This document shows positions 1 through 8,358 of a stretch of DNA of 64,000 nt, piece after piece (positions within the stretch are counted from its first letter, which is position 1; the number at the start of each line of letters is the position of its first letter). Location of the stretch: the NCBI RefSeq assembly GCF_002214185.1, contig NZ_CP022161.1, forward strand, positions 5,525,486-5,589,485. Reading direction: 5' to 3'. Source of the stretch: Streptomyces capitiformicae. Its GTDB lineage: Bacteria; Actinomycetota; Actinomycetes; Streptomycetales; Streptomycetaceae. The notes below the pieces were generated by a model. The model had not been told where the DNA came from. It made no database searches and saw only the letters and a list, made by a program, of their open reading frames with translations. The translations under genes were made by a program, and so were the position numbers.

Positions 1-1
1 G

Positions 2-3000
2 GGACCGCCCTGGGCAGGGAAGACGGCACTCGCGGCATGGTTCGCGCTGCACCCACCACGCGGCGTGGTCCCCGTGTGGTTCTTCATCACGGCACGCTAT
101 GCGAGCCAGTCGGACAGCGACGCGTACACGGCCGCCCTCATCGACCAACTCGCCACGATCGCCGGCCGCGAACCCGCTCGCCACGGCACCCCGACCGCCC
201 GCGACGGCGAACGCCGCCTCCTGCTCCGCGAAGCCGCCGAACGCGTCGCCGAGCAGGGCGGCACCCTCCTGTTGGTCGTGGACGGCCTGGACGAGGACCA
301 GTCCCGCGAACCGGGCGGCACCGGCACGAGCATCGCCTCCCTCCTCCCCGAGCGACTGCCGCCCAACCTCCGCGTACTGGTCACCAGCCGCCCGAGCCCC
401 GGCATCCCCCCGGACATCAAGGGCAGCCATCCCCTGCGCCAGTGCCCGCCCGTGGAACTCTCCGCCACGGACGCGGCCCGCCACACCGAGTACGAGGCCA
501 AGTACGACCTCCAGCGGGCCCTGTCCGGTGACCAGTTGGAGCGCGACGTGGTCGGGCTGCTCACCGCCGCCCGCGGCACCCTCTCGACCGGCGACCTCTG
601 TGAACTCACGGGCGGGTCCGACTACACGCTCCGTCGGCGGCTCGGCAGCGTCTTCGGGCGCATTCTGCGGCTGCGCGGCGGTGGCAGCGACTCCGGCGGC
701 GACGTGACGATGTATATGACCAGCCGCGGCTATCTCTTCGCCCACGAGACGCTTCTGAGCGCGGCTCAGGACGAGTTGGGCCGGGACGTGGACGCGTACG
801 CGGAGAAGGTGCACGGCTGGGCGGAGAAGTACCGGGGCCTGGGCTGGCCGGAGAGCACCCCGCCGTACCTCCTCCAGCCGTACGGCCGTCTCGTCACCCT
901 TCTGAGGGACACCCGCCGCGCGGCGGCCCTCGCCACGGACCGCCGACGCCACGACCGGATGCGCGAGGCGACGGGAAGCGACGCGGCGTGCCTCGCGGAG
1001 ATCTCGGCGGCTCGGGAGGCGGTTCGCGGGGACACCCCCGAAGACCTGGGCACAGCGATGGCGCTCGCGGCCGTCGGTGATCTTCTCGCCCGGCGCAACG
1101 AGTCACTGCACCCCGCCATCCCCGCCGTCTACGCCCGCCTCGGCCGCGTACGGCACGCCATCGGCCTGGCGCGCAGCGTCTTTGAGACCGGAGACCGTGC
1201 CCAAGCGATGGCCGGAGTCGCACGCGCCCTGGCGGAGGCCGGTGACCGGCGGGCGAGGAGCCTGGCGGAGGAAGGGGTGCGGCTGGCGGAGCAGGAGACC
1301 GGGGGCGGTTCCAGGAGCGGTGCCCTGACGACGCGCGGCGCGTTGGCGACCGTACTGGCACTGTTGGGTCAAGAGACCGAAGCGGTGAAGGGGCTTCGCG
1401 AACTTCACCGGCTGCATGAGAAGTCGCGGGACCTGGCTCCGGTCCTCTGCGAGGGGCTGATCACGACCGCCGAGGCCGTGCGGGAACCGGCGCTCGCCGC
1501 CGAACTGCTGGGTCTGGCTGAGGCGACCGCCGAAGGCATGTACCACATGCCAAACCGGATTCGGGTGCTGGTGAATCTCGCCGAGGCGTGGTCGGCCCGT
1601 GGCCTGCCGGAGTCGGCGAAGTCGGCGAACCGGCTCTACGGCTCGGTGGTGGAACTGGCCTGCCGCCACACGGATGACTCGGGGAACCTCCTCGCAATGG
1701 CCGCACATGCCTTGCACGGGGTCCGTCCCGCCGAGGCCGACAGGCTGATCTCACTGGTCGAGGGGAAGCTGTCGGGGCCGTTCGGGGCGCTGATCGCTGA
1801 GACGGCCACGTACAGCGCCACCTTCGTGCATGTCGTGGCAGGCCGGTTGGAAGACGCGGAACAAATCGCGCGGGACGAGAGTCGAGCGAGCAGCGTCGTC
1901 CGGGATCAGGATGCGGACTACTGGTACAGCCCCTGGATGCTGGTGGCCGAAGGTTGGGCCCGCCGCGGCTGTGTATACGAAGCGTGGGCGGCCCTGCTGT
2001 CCGGCGAGCTCTTCCCGGATGGTGATGGCGAGACCATTGGGCGGATCGTCGCACTCCTGGTGGAGTCCGGTGCCGTCGAGCAGTTGGAGGCCCTGTTGCT
2101 CGACGGGGGCGGTTTCGAGCCCCCGGACATGGCATGGGACAACGCCGAAGCGCTCGCCGTACTCGCCGGGCAAGTCGCCGAGGACGATCCCCAGCGATCG
2201 ATGGCACTCCTCCGAGCGGCGGAACACGGACTCCGACCAGGCCACGAGCGGCTGTCCACCGTCCAGCAGGAGCGCTTCGCAGCCTTCGCCGGCGCCCTCG
2301 CCGCGGCGGGCCGACTCAACGACGCGGAGTGGCTGTTGGAGGACATCGACGACCCCGACGCATGTGTCTGGGGCTGCGCCGCGCTCTCCCTCGCCGTGGC
2401 ACGCGAACACCCCAACCGCGCATTGGAGTTGGCCGAGCGGTCGGTGGAACGGGGCCGTCGGACCGAGCTGTCCTGGATCTACACCTTGTCCGTCAATGCC
2501 GTCCAGGCCCTTGCATGGGCCGGCGCGGGGCAGCGCGTCGCGGAGGTGATCGAGGAACTCGCGGGCGGCGACGGGCCACCGAAGGGGTTCGATCACCATC
2601 GTGCCCGTGGGGAGGCCGCCGCCGGGCTCTGGGCGCACGATCCCGAGATGGCGGGCCGTCTGGTGGATGAGGCGCTGCCCGATCCGGGGCACGCATACCC
2701 GACACCTCTCGCACACCTTCTCGCCGCCGTGGGGCCGTACGACCACGAGCGCGGCGCCCGTATCAGGGAAGCCCTGCTCGACCTGGAGCACCACCACGAC
2801 CCGCGTGACGACTACGGCGTGCTGTACAGCCTCCTGACCGCCACCAGCGATCCGGTGGGCGCGCGCCGCCGCCTCGCCGCCTGGTCCGCCAGCTCCGGCG
2901 CCGTATATCTGCCCGAAGCCCTGGAAACAGGCGGAGGAGCCGTCGCCCACGCGGCACTCGGCGATCACGAGACGGCCTGGACCCTGGCTCGACAGGCAGT

Positions 3001-3307
3001 GGACGAGGAGCGGCGTGCGGAGGCGTTCGCGCATCTGGCCGCGTACGTCGCCTGCGTGCCGGCCGACCGGCTGCCGGTCCCGCTCCACGAAGACACGTTC
3101 AACATCACGGCTCTGGCCCGCCGCCTGGCCACCCTCCTTGCCCCACCCTCCTCCGGCCCCGACCTCCCCCAAGCCCGAGCCCTCCTCTCAGAGGCACTCA
3201 CCCCGGACGGCTGGCACCACGCCGCCCCGGTCCTGGCCGCCATCGACCCCGAGGCGGTCTTCCGGGTACGGGACGTCCTCTTCGCCTACCTGGGCCTCAC
3301 CGTTTGA
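2..3307 (+). CDS. STAND/NACHT-like P-loop NTPase with helical-repeat C-terminus (5' end outside window)
   Basis: The frame is open from base 2, and the first visible residues are GPPWAGKTAL, a Walker A motif, so the true start lies upstream. A Walker B stretch (LLLVVDGLDED) follows about 90 residues on, then a sensor-like LVTSRPS. The remaining ~850 residues are Ala/Leu/Glu/Arg-rich amphipathic helices, as in TPR- or HEAT-like sensor arrays. This NTPase-plus-repeat build is that of STAND signalling ATPases, which switch on nucleotide and ligand binding; many Streptomyces members carry an N-terminal effector or peptidase domain, which cannot be seen here. The stop overlaps the 3' end of the convergent DUF397 gene by about 11 bases. 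The specific role is unknown. Confidence 0.8.
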   Translation, partial: GPPWAGKTALAAWFALHPPRGVVPVWFFITARYASQSDSDAYTAALIDQLATIAGREPARHGTPTARDGERRLLLREAAERVAEQGGTLLLVVDGLDEDQSREPGGTGTSIASLLPERLPPNLRVLVTSRPSPGIPPDIKGSHPLRQCPPVELSATDAARHTEYEAKYDLQRALSGDQLERDVVGLLTAARGTLSTGDLCELTGGSDYTLRRRLGSVFGRILRLRGGGSDSGGDVTMYMTSRGYLFAHETLLSAAQDELGRDVDAYAEKVHGWAEKYRGLGWPESTPPYLLQPYGRLVTLLRDTRRAAALATDRRRHDRMREATGSDAACLAEISAAREAVRGDTPEDLGTAMALAAVGDLLARRNESLHPAIPAVYARLGRVRHAIGLARSVFETGDRAQAMAGVARALAEAGDRRARSLAEEGVRLAEQETGGGSRSGALTTRGALATVLALLGQETEAVKGLRELHRLHEKSRDLAPVLCEGLITTAEAVREPALAAELLGLAEATAEGMYHMPNRIRVLVNLAEAWSARGLPESAKSANRLYGSVVELACRHTDDSGNLLAMAAHALHGVRPAEADRLISLVEGKLSGPFGALIAETATYSATFVHVVAGRLEDAEQIARDESRASSVVRDQDADYWYSPWMLVAEGWARRGCVYEAWAALLSGELFPDGDGETIGRIVALLVESGAVEQLEALLLDGGGFEPPDMAWDNAEALAVLAGQVAEDDPQRSMALLRAAEHGLRPGHERLSTVQQERFAAFAGALAAAGRLNDAEWLLEDIDDPDACVWGCAALSLAVAREHPNRALELAERSVERGRRTELSWIYTLSVNAVQALAWAGAGQRVAEVIEELAGGDGPPKGFDHHRARGEAAAGLWAHDPEMAGRLVDEALPDPGHAYPTPLAHLLAAVGPYDHERGARIREALLDLEHHHDPRDDYGVLYSLLTATSDPVGARRRLAAWSASSGAVYLPEALETGGGAVAHAALGDHETAWTLARQAVDEERRAEAFAHLAAYVACVPADRLPVPLHEDTFNITALARRLATLLAPPSSGPDLPQARALLSEALTPDGWHHAAPVLAAIDPEAVFRVRDVLFAYLGLTV

Positions 3308-3488
3308 GGGTTCCGGCCTTCACCATGTGCAGCAGGCAGGCCAGGGCCTGGGGCGCGACCGTGGTTATCTCGTACGGCCGGTCGCTTTCGCGGAGGTGGA
3401 TGAGAGTCGCGGTGGCCGCCGCCAGCTCTACGCAGCTGCCCTCGCCACCACCACTGAACGACGACTTCTGCCAGGTGAGCTGGGGCAT
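3297..3488 (-). CDS. DUF397 domain protein (WhiJ-associated small protein)
   Basis: A 63-residue protein with the DUF397 pattern: N-terminal WQKSSFSGGGEGSCVELA, then a central strand region and IRESDRP-like IHLRESDRP. I start it at the ATG ending at 3488, because AAGGGA lies seven bases upstream; an upstream TTG at 3503 would overlap the stop of the XRE gene as TTGA. DUF397 proteins in Streptomyces sit beside XRE/DUF5753 regulators and are thought to act as their partners in WhiJ-type developmental control. The order here (regulator then DUF397, probably co-transcribed) fits that. Family certain, molecular function unknown. Confidence 0.9.
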   Translation of the reverse strand: MPQLTWQKSSFSGGGEGSCVELAAATATLIHLRESDRPYEITTVAPQALACLLHMVKAGTLKR

Positions 3489-3499
3489 CGAGGTTCCCT

Positions 3500-4381
3500 T
3501 CAAAGGGTGTACATGACGTGCTGGATGAGGCTCAGGGAGTCCCGGGTCCTGTGCGCTTCCGGAGGGGATTCAGGATCCACAGGAGCCAGGGCCAGTTCAC
3601 AGAGCCGCTCGAACATTCTGGCGTATTCGTCGAGCTGGTCACCATCCCGCAAGAAGAGGGAGCGCGTGGGGTGTTCGAGATAGACCGTGTCCAGCTCGGG
3701 CGTTGAGCCGCCGAAGATCTCGAACGACTGGCTGTACGCGGAGTATGCGCCGGCCTCGAAGGGGAAGACCTGCACGGTCACATGGGGCAGCCGGGACACC
3801 TCCATCAGGCGCAGCAGCTGTGCCCGCATCACCTTCGGGCCGCCGACATGGGAGTGGAGCGCCGCTTCGTGGATGACGGCGTGGTACATGACGGGCGCGG
3901 CCCCGGTGAGGACGCGTTGCCGGGCCATACGGAACTCGACGTATCGGTCGGCACGTTGAGGGTCTCTCTCCGTCTCGCCGAGTACGGCGCTGGCGTACTC
4001 CTCGGTCTGGAGCAGGCCCGGGATGAACAGCGGCTCCTGGGTGCGTACCACCGTCGCCCGTGACTCAAGTTCGGCCAGGTCGCGCGCAGCCGGGCCGATC
4101 GTGTCGGAGAACTCGTCCCACCAACCCTTGCCCCGCACCTGCGCCATCGCCATCAGGCCGTCGAAGTATGTGCCTTCGGGGCAGCCGTATGCGCGGAGCA
4201 ACTTGTACAGCCCGTTACGGGGAACGTCGACGCGGCCCGACTCGATGTGGCTGATCCTTGTTCGCTCGGCCTCGATGAGCCGCGCTGCGGCGTCACCAGA
4301 CATTCCGGCTCGGAGGCGCAGTTTGCGCAGCTCGGCCCCCAGGCGTCGCTGACGTTCGCTCGGGCTGGTCCTTGGTGGCAT
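3500..4381 (-). CDS. XRE-family HTH regulator with DUF5753 (WhiJ-like)
   Basis: A 293-residue protein. Residues about 10-70 form a helix-turn-helix (LGAELRKLRLRAGMSGDAAA ... ISHIESGR), and the rest matches the DUF5753 ligand/partner domain (EPLFIPGLLQTEEYA, HVTVQVFPFEAGAY). The start at 4381 has GGGAGGACC just upstream. Such regulators are the WhiJ paralogues of Streptomyces, usually clustered with a DUF397 protein and a short histidine-kinase-like ATPase; both are here, the ATPase divergent. They are known to influence sporulation and antibiotic production, often as repressors relieved by their small partner. Which process this paralogue controls cannot be read from the sequence. Confidence 0.92.
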   Translation of the reverse strand: MPPRTSPSERQRRLGAELRKLRLRAGMSGDAAARLIEAERTRISHIESGRVDVPRNGLYKLLRAYGCPEGTYFDGLMAMAQVRGKGWWDEFSDTIGPAARDLAELESRATVVRTQEPLFIPGLLQTEEYASAVLGETERDPQRADRYVEFRMARQRVLTGAAPVMYHAVIHEAALHSHVGGPKVMRAQLLRLMEVSRLPHVTVQVFPFEAGAYSAYSQSFEIFGGSTPELDTVYLEHPTRSLFLRDGDQLDEYARMFERLCELALAPVDPESPPEAHRTRDSLSLIQHVMYTL

Positions 4382-4483
4382 GTGGTCCTCCCTCTGGCCG
4401 TGCGCAGTGTGTCGCGCGGCTCGCGCCGGGGTCCATCGCGAACGACGGGCATCACTCTTCAGGGCGAAGCCTGCGGTACACGG

Positions 4484-4513
4484 TTGTAACTCCCCCACGG
4501 GTGACCCTAGCGT
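4484..4513 (+). promoter_or_regulatory. Candidate promoter of the ATPase gene
   Basis: TTGTAA at 4484-4489 and TAGCGT at 4508-4513 are separated by 18 bases, a good match to the vegetative sigma-factor promoter of Streptomyces. It lies in the 242-base divergent region, 110 bases upstream of the ATPase start, and points towards that gene. Inference from sequence only. Confidence 0.4.
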
Positions 4514-4623
4514 CGACATCAATCCGCTCACCCGCGTCACGAGGAAGTACCTCCGCCCTCAACTCAATTGATGAGGCCCGGACCTGGTCACCGCGTGCAC
4601 GCCCGACACTCGAAAGGAATCCG

Positions 4624-5025
4624 ATGGAATCTGCCGTCTCCCTCGTCTTCCCGCCCCACCCCGCCTGGGTCCGCACTGCTCGCGAAACCGTCCGCACCCT
4701 CCTCATCGCCGCCGACCGCCCCGAACTCACCGACACCGCAGTGCTGCTGACCTCGGAAGCCGTCACCAACGCCATCAACGCCTGCGCGGCGAAGGGCTGC
4801 AGCACCCCCGTCACCCTCCACGCCGGCTGGCCCGACCCCGCCCGCCTCCGCGTCCTCGTACACGACGAAGCCCCCGGCCTACCTGCCGTCCGCCCCGCGA
4901 CTGAGAGCGACGAGGACGGCCGGGGTATGCGCCTCATCTCGTACGGCGCCGACGCGTGGGGCGTGTGCACGCACGGCCCGGGGGCGGGCAAGGGCACATG
5001 GTTCGAGCTGGGGCGCGCATGCTGA
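4624..5025 (+). CDS. Short GHKL (HATPase_c) ATP-binding protein, RsbW/anti-sigma type
   Basis: A 133-residue single-domain protein with the HATPase_c fold: an N-box-like SEAVTNAINAC about residue 45, and a G-box DGRGMRLISYGADAWGV near the C-terminus. AAAGGAA lies just before the ATG. Stand-alone ATPases of this kind are serine kinases/anti-sigma factors of the RsbW/SpoIIAB type and are very numerous in Streptomyces. It is divergent from the WhiJ-like gene, completing the usual trio of ATPase, XRE/DUF5753 and DUF397. The partner (sigma factor or anti-anti-sigma) is not encoded in the window. Confidence 0.88.
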   Translation: MESAVSLVFPPHPAWVRTARETVRTLLIAADRPELTDTAVLLTSEAVTNAINACAAKGCSTPVTLHAGWPDPARLRVLVHDEAPGLPAVRPATESDEDGRGMRLISYGADAWGVCTHGPGAGKGTWFELGRAC

Positions 5026-5039
5026 CCCGGGCGCCCTCG

Positions 5040-5063
5040 GGTGATACTCCCGATACCATCACC
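5040..5063. promoter_or_regulatory. Candidate operator of the toxin-antitoxin pair
   Basis: GGTGAT (5040-5045) and ATCACC (5058-5063) form a perfect 6-base inverted repeat with a 12-base spacer, 18 bases before the antitoxin start. Antitoxins with ribbon-helix-helix folds usually bind such repeats to repress their own operon. Inference. Confidence 0.35.
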
Positions 5064-5081
5064 GCTGATATCGTCGAAGGC

Positions 5082-5285
5082 ATGCCGAAGATCACCGTTG
5101 AACTCACCCCCGAAGAACTCGCCGAGGTCAACGAGCATGCTCGCAGCCTCGGCAAGTCCACCCGTGCCCTCGCGCACGACCTGCTGGTGGCCGACGCGCA
5201 GCGGGCAGCGTTCCTGCGGAGCGTGGACAAGGGCATCGAGATCGGAATGGCGGCCTTCGCCGACGCGCCGGAGGGATGGCGTTGA
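5082..5285 (+). CDS. Ribbon-helix-helix (CopG-like) antitoxin
   Basis: A 67-residue protein beginning MPKITVELTPEELAEVNEHA, a typical RHH strand followed by two helices (STRALAHDLLVADAQRAAFL). GAAGG precedes the ATG, and I prefer this start to upstream in-frame ones because the RHH strand begins right at the N-terminus. It is translated just before and overlapping the Fic-like gene, so it is taken as the antitoxin of that pair. The C-terminal tail (GIEIGMAAFADAPEGWR) would be the toxin-binding part. Family and pairing are inferred from layout and sequence. Confidence 0.75.
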   Translation: MPKITVELTPEELAEVNEHARSLGKSTRALAHDLLVADAQRAAFLRSVDKGIEIGMAAFADAPEGWR

Positions 5286-5665
5286 GCTCGATCATCCGCG
5301 TCGACGTGGGCTGGATCCTCGACGTCCAATCCCGAGTGGCCCCGCTCAACGTCGACATCGCGGACTGGGGCGCCCTGGCCGCCATGGCCGGACGGCACCG
5401 GCACGAGCAGCCCGCCGGGACGCTGTATTACGAGGAGGCTGCGTCCCGGGCGGCGACGTTCTGGCACATGGCGATCCGCCTGGAGCCGTTCGCCGACTAC
5501 AACGCGGTGATCGGCTGGGCCTGCGCGTACGCCTACATGGACGCTTCCGGTGAAACCGTCGATCCGCCGTCCCCGAAGGACGTGTACCTGGCCTCTGCGG
5601 CGATCCGCTCCCATGAGGCGAACCTGCGTGACACGGCCCGAACCCTGGGTGACTGGCATGCCTGA
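5282..5665 (+). CDS. Fic/Doc-like toxin component with degenerate Fic motif
   Basis: A 127-residue, mainly helical protein resembling Doc-type toxins: YYEEAASRAATFWHMAIRLE, then EPFADYNAVIGWACAYAYMD where Fic/Doc proteins have HPFxxGNKRxA. Doc toxins phosphorylate elongation factor Tu. The catalytic His and the GN(K/R)R anion loop are not conserved here, although Streptomyces proteins of this degenerate kind are commonly annotated as Fic-family TA toxins. The TTG at 5282 gives a TTGA overlap with the antitoxin stop and lies seven bases after GGAGG; an ATG at 5276 sits directly on that GGAGG and looks less likely. Activity is uncertain. Confidence 0.7.
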   Translation: MSSIIRVDVGWILDVQSRVAPLNVDIADWGALAAMAGRHRHEQPAGTLYYEEAASRAATFWHMAIRLEPFADYNAVIGWACAYAYMDASGETVDPPSPKDVYLASAAIRSHEANLRDTARTLGDWHA

Positions 5666-5680
5666 TTCAGGGTTCGGGCC
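5635..5680 (+). terminator. Hairpin terminator at the end of the toxin gene
   Basis: Arms 5635-5647 and 5668-5680 are perfect 13-base inverse complements (GGCCCGAACCCTG with CAGGGTTCGGGCC), with a 20-base loop that contains the toxin stop codon. No T-run follows, as is usual in Streptomyces. Confidence 0.75.
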
Positions 5681-5769
5681 GCTGCCCCGGCTCGCAGCAC
5701 GGGCGGGCGCAGGTGACTTCGACATGTTGTTGGACAAGAAAAACTACCGACGTCTCCTGCCCTTGGCGG

Positions 5770-5807
5770 CCGGGGCTCGCTGCTCCCCTAATTGCACCGA
5801 GCCCCGG
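5770..5807 (-). terminator. Hairpin terminator downstream of bglC
   Basis: Perfect 10-base arms (CCGGGGCTCG, 5770-5779, with CGAGCCCCGG, 5798-5807) and an 18-base loop, about 45 bases past the bglC stop. It may also catch readthrough from the convergent toxin operon. Confidence 0.65.
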
Positions 5808-5850
5808 ACCCCCGATCCCCAGTTCCCGCCGGAGGGCCCCTGCTTCCGCC

Positions 5851-7284
5851 CTACGACGTAGTCGTCACCAACGGCGGCAACGCCCCCGTCTTCGCCGCCT
5901 GCGCGTACCAGTACGCACTCGACTTCGGCGTACGAGCCAGCGTCGCGTAGTCCACGTACACCGCCCCGAACCGCTTCCCGTACCCGTACGCCCACTCGAA
6001 GTTGTCCATGAGGGACCACAGGAAGTAGCCGCGTACGTCCGCGCCCTCGGTGATGGCGCGCCGGACCGCCCGCAGGTGACCGTGCAGGTAGGCGATCCGC
6101 TCGGGGTCGTGGACACGGCCGTCCGCGTCCATCTTGTCGTCGTACGCCGCGCCGTTCTCCGTCACATACAGCGGCAGGCCCGGGGCCTCCCTCGTGTACC
6201 GCATGATCAGCTCATGCAGGCCGGTCGGGTCGACGGTCCAGCCCATCTCCGTACGGTCGCCCGGCGTCTGGTGGAACATGACATCATCCGCGGCCGGCCA
6301 CGGCGAGTGGTCGCTCTCCCCGTGGCCGTCCGCGCGCGGGCCCGCCGCATCCTCCGCCGCCGCGCTCACCAGCGTCGGCGAGTAGTAGTTCAGGCCCAGC
6401 GCGTCCAGCGGCTGGTTGGCGATCGCCATGTCGCCGTCCAGTACGAACGACCAGTCCGTCAGCGAGGACGTCGCCGCGAACAGGGTCTCCGGGTACGCCC
6501 CGTGCAGCATCGGCCCATGGAACACCCCGTTCGCCATGTCGTCGATCTTCCGGACCGCCGCCAGGTCCTCCGGGGAGTCCGAGAACGGCCGTACCATCGA
6601 CGGGTTCAGGCTCACCGCCACCGAATTCCGCGCCGGCATCACCGAGCGCAGGGCCGAGACGCCCAGGCCGTGTGCCACGTTCAGGTGGTGGGCGGCCCGT
6701 AGCGCCGCCACCGGGTCCGTACGGCCCGGCGCGTGGACCCCGGAGCCGTAGCCCAGGAACGCCGAGCACCACGGCTCGTTCAGGGTGATCCACTGCTCGA
6801 CGCGGTCGCCCAGCGCCTCGCCCACGATCCGGGCGTAGTCGGCGAAACGGTGGACGATGTCGCGCTCGGGCCAGCCGCCCGCGTCCTCCAACTCCTGGGG
6901 GAGGTCCCAGTGGTAGAGGGTGACGGCGGGCTTGATGCCCTTGGACAGGAGCTCGTCCACCAGGCGGCGGTAGAAGTCCAGGCCCTTCTGGACGGCCGGA
7001 CCCCGGCCCGTCGGCTGCACCCGCGACCAGGAGATCGAGAAGCGGTACGCGTTGAGGCCCAGCTCCGCCATGAGCGCCACGTCGTCGCGGTAGCGGTGGT
7101 AGTGGTCGATAGCGATGTCACCGTGCTCGCCACCGGCCGTCTTGCCCGGCGTATGGCTGAAGGTGTCCCAGATGGAGGGCGTACGGCCGTCCTCCCGTAC
7201 CGCCCCCTCGATCTGGTACGCGGAGGTCGCCGCGCCCCAGAGGAAGGCGGGAGGGAAGGTAACCGGCGTGGTGGGCTCAGGCAT
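5851..7284 (-). CDS. bglC: Family GH1 beta-glucosidase (cellobiose hydrolase)
   Basis: A 477-residue GH1 (beta/alpha)8 barrel: N-terminal signature [15 protein letters not shown], acid/base Glu in TLNEPW and nucleophile Glu in YVTENGAAY. There is no signal peptide, so it acts in the cytoplasm on cellobiose and cello-oligosaccharides brought in by CebEFG, releasing glucose. It is the last gene of cebEFG-bglC, 143 bases after cebG. A near-match to the CebR box covers the start codon itself (7284-7297), matching repression by cellobiose-responsive CebR. The order and operators match the characterised ceb loci of S. griseus, S. coelicolor and S. scabiei. Confidence 0.95.
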   Translation of the reverse strand: MPEPTTPVTFPPAFLWGAATSAYQIEGAVREDGRTPSIWDTFSHTPGKTAGGEHGDIAIDHYHRYRDDVALMAELGLNAYRFSISWSRVQPTGRGPAVQKGLDFYRRLVDELLSKGIKPAVTLYHWDLPQELEDAGGWPERDIVHRFADYARIVGEALGDRVEQWITLNEPWCSAFLGYGSGVHAPGRTDPVAALRAAHHLNVAHGLGVSALRSVMPARNSVAVSLNPSMVRPFSDSPEDLAAVRKIDDMANGVFHGPMLHGAYPETLFAATSSLTDWSFVLDGDMAIANQPLDALGLNYYSPTLVSAAAEDAAGPRADGHGESDHSPWPAADDVMFHQTPGDRTEMGWTVDPTGLHELIMRYTREAPGLPLYVTENGAAYDDKMDADGRVHDPERIAYLHGHLRAVRRAITEGADVRGYFLWSLMDNFEWAYGYGKRFGAVYVDYATLARTPKSSAYWYAQAAKTGALPPLVTTTS

Positions 7285-7297
7285 GGAAGCGCTCCCA
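7284..7297. promoter_or_regulatory. CebR box overlapping the bglC start codon
   Basis: TGGAAGCGCTCCCA differs at one base from the CebR palindrome TGGGAGCGCTCCCA. Its first base is the A of the minus-strand ATG, so bound CebR would block bglC separately from the upstream operator. A CebR site near the bglC start is also known in S. scabiei. Confidence 0.8.
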
Positions 7298-7427
7298 TTG
7301 GTGGTCGTGTAGACCGACGAGGTGAGTGGGGGGAGAAGAGGGGAGAAGAAACGAGCTGTGAGCGGGTGGGGGCCGAGGCGGCGGTGACCCGGCCCCAGAG
7401 AGATCGAACGACGAGCGAGTGCGGGCC

Positions 7428-8348
7428 TCAGCCCTTCACCGCGCCCTGCATGATCCCGCCCACGATCTGCTTGCCGAAGATCGCGAACACGATCAGCAGC
7501 GGAAGCGTGCTGAGCAGCGCGCCCGCCATGATCAGAGCCTGGTCGGGGGTGTAGCCGCGGCCCAGACCGGCGACCGCGACCTGCACGGTCGGGTTGCCCA
7601 GCTGCGTCAGGACGAGGAACGGCCACAGGAAGTCGTTCCAGGTCTGGACGAACATCAGCATGCCCAGGACGGCCATCGCGGGCCGCGCGGCGGGGAACAC
7701 CACGTGCCAGATCACCCGCCAGCTGCTCGCGCCGTCGACCCGGGCCGCCTCGATGATCTCGTCGGGCAGAGCCTGCAGCAGGTACTGCCGCATGAAGAAG
7801 ACGCCGAACGCGCTGACCAGCGAGGGCAGGATCACGGCTTGGAGCTGGTCGGTCCAGTCCAGCTTGGCGACCATCATGTAGAGGGGGATCACCTGGAGCT
7901 GCGGCGGCACCATCATGGTGCCGATCACGATCAGCATCAGCGCGTTACGGCCCTTGAACCGCAGCTTGGCGAAGGCGAACCCGGCGATCGTCGACAGGAA
8001 GACGATGGTCAGCGACGAAACGCCCGCCACGATCGTCGTATTGAGGAACGCCTCGCCCAGATTGGCATCGCTCCAGGCCACTTCGATCTTGTCGAAGAGG
8101 TTCGCGCCGAACCAGAACGGCGGCGGGGTCTCCGCCAGCCGCGCGTTGTCGCGGGAGGCGGCGATCGCCGTCCAGAACAACGGGAAGATCGACACGAGGG
8201 TGAAGACGATGAGGATGGCGTACGCGATCGGTCCCGCGTGGTGCTGACCGCCCGCCCGTGCCGCCTTCAGGCCGAACCTGCGCCGCTCGTCCTTGGGCGG
8301 CTCCGGCGGCACGGCATCGACCGGGGCCTTGTTGATTGTCGTCGTCAC
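7428..8348 (-). CDS. cebG: Cellobiose/cellotriose ABC transporter permease
   Basis: A 306-residue inner-membrane permease with about six hydrophobic segments and the cytoplasmic EAA loop ([22 protein letters not shown] region). It starts at GTG 8348, preceded by GGAGACC, ten bases after the cebF stop. With CebF it forms the channel for cello-oligosaccharides delivered by lipoprotein CebE; the ATPase is not here and in Streptomyces is the shared MsiK encoded elsewhere. The C-terminus ([10 protein letters not shown]) is typical of sugar ABC permeases of the MalG type. Confidence 0.94.
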   Translation of the reverse strand: MTTTINKAPVDAVPPEPPKDERRRFGLKAARAGGQHHAGPIAYAILIVFTLVSIFPLFWTAIAASRDNARLAETPPPFWFGANLFDKIEVAWSDANLGEAFLNTTIVAGVSSLTIVFLSTIAGFAFAKLRFKGRNALMLIVIGTMMVPPQLQVIPLYMMVAKLDWTDQLQAVILPSLVSAFGVFFMRQYLLQALPDEIIEAARVDGASSWRVIWHVVFPAARPAMAVLGMLMFVQTWNDFLWPFLVLTQLGNPTVQVAVAGLGRGYTPDQALIMAGALLSTLPLLIVFAIFGKQIVGGIMQGAVKG

Positions 8349-8358
8349 GGCCGGTCTC

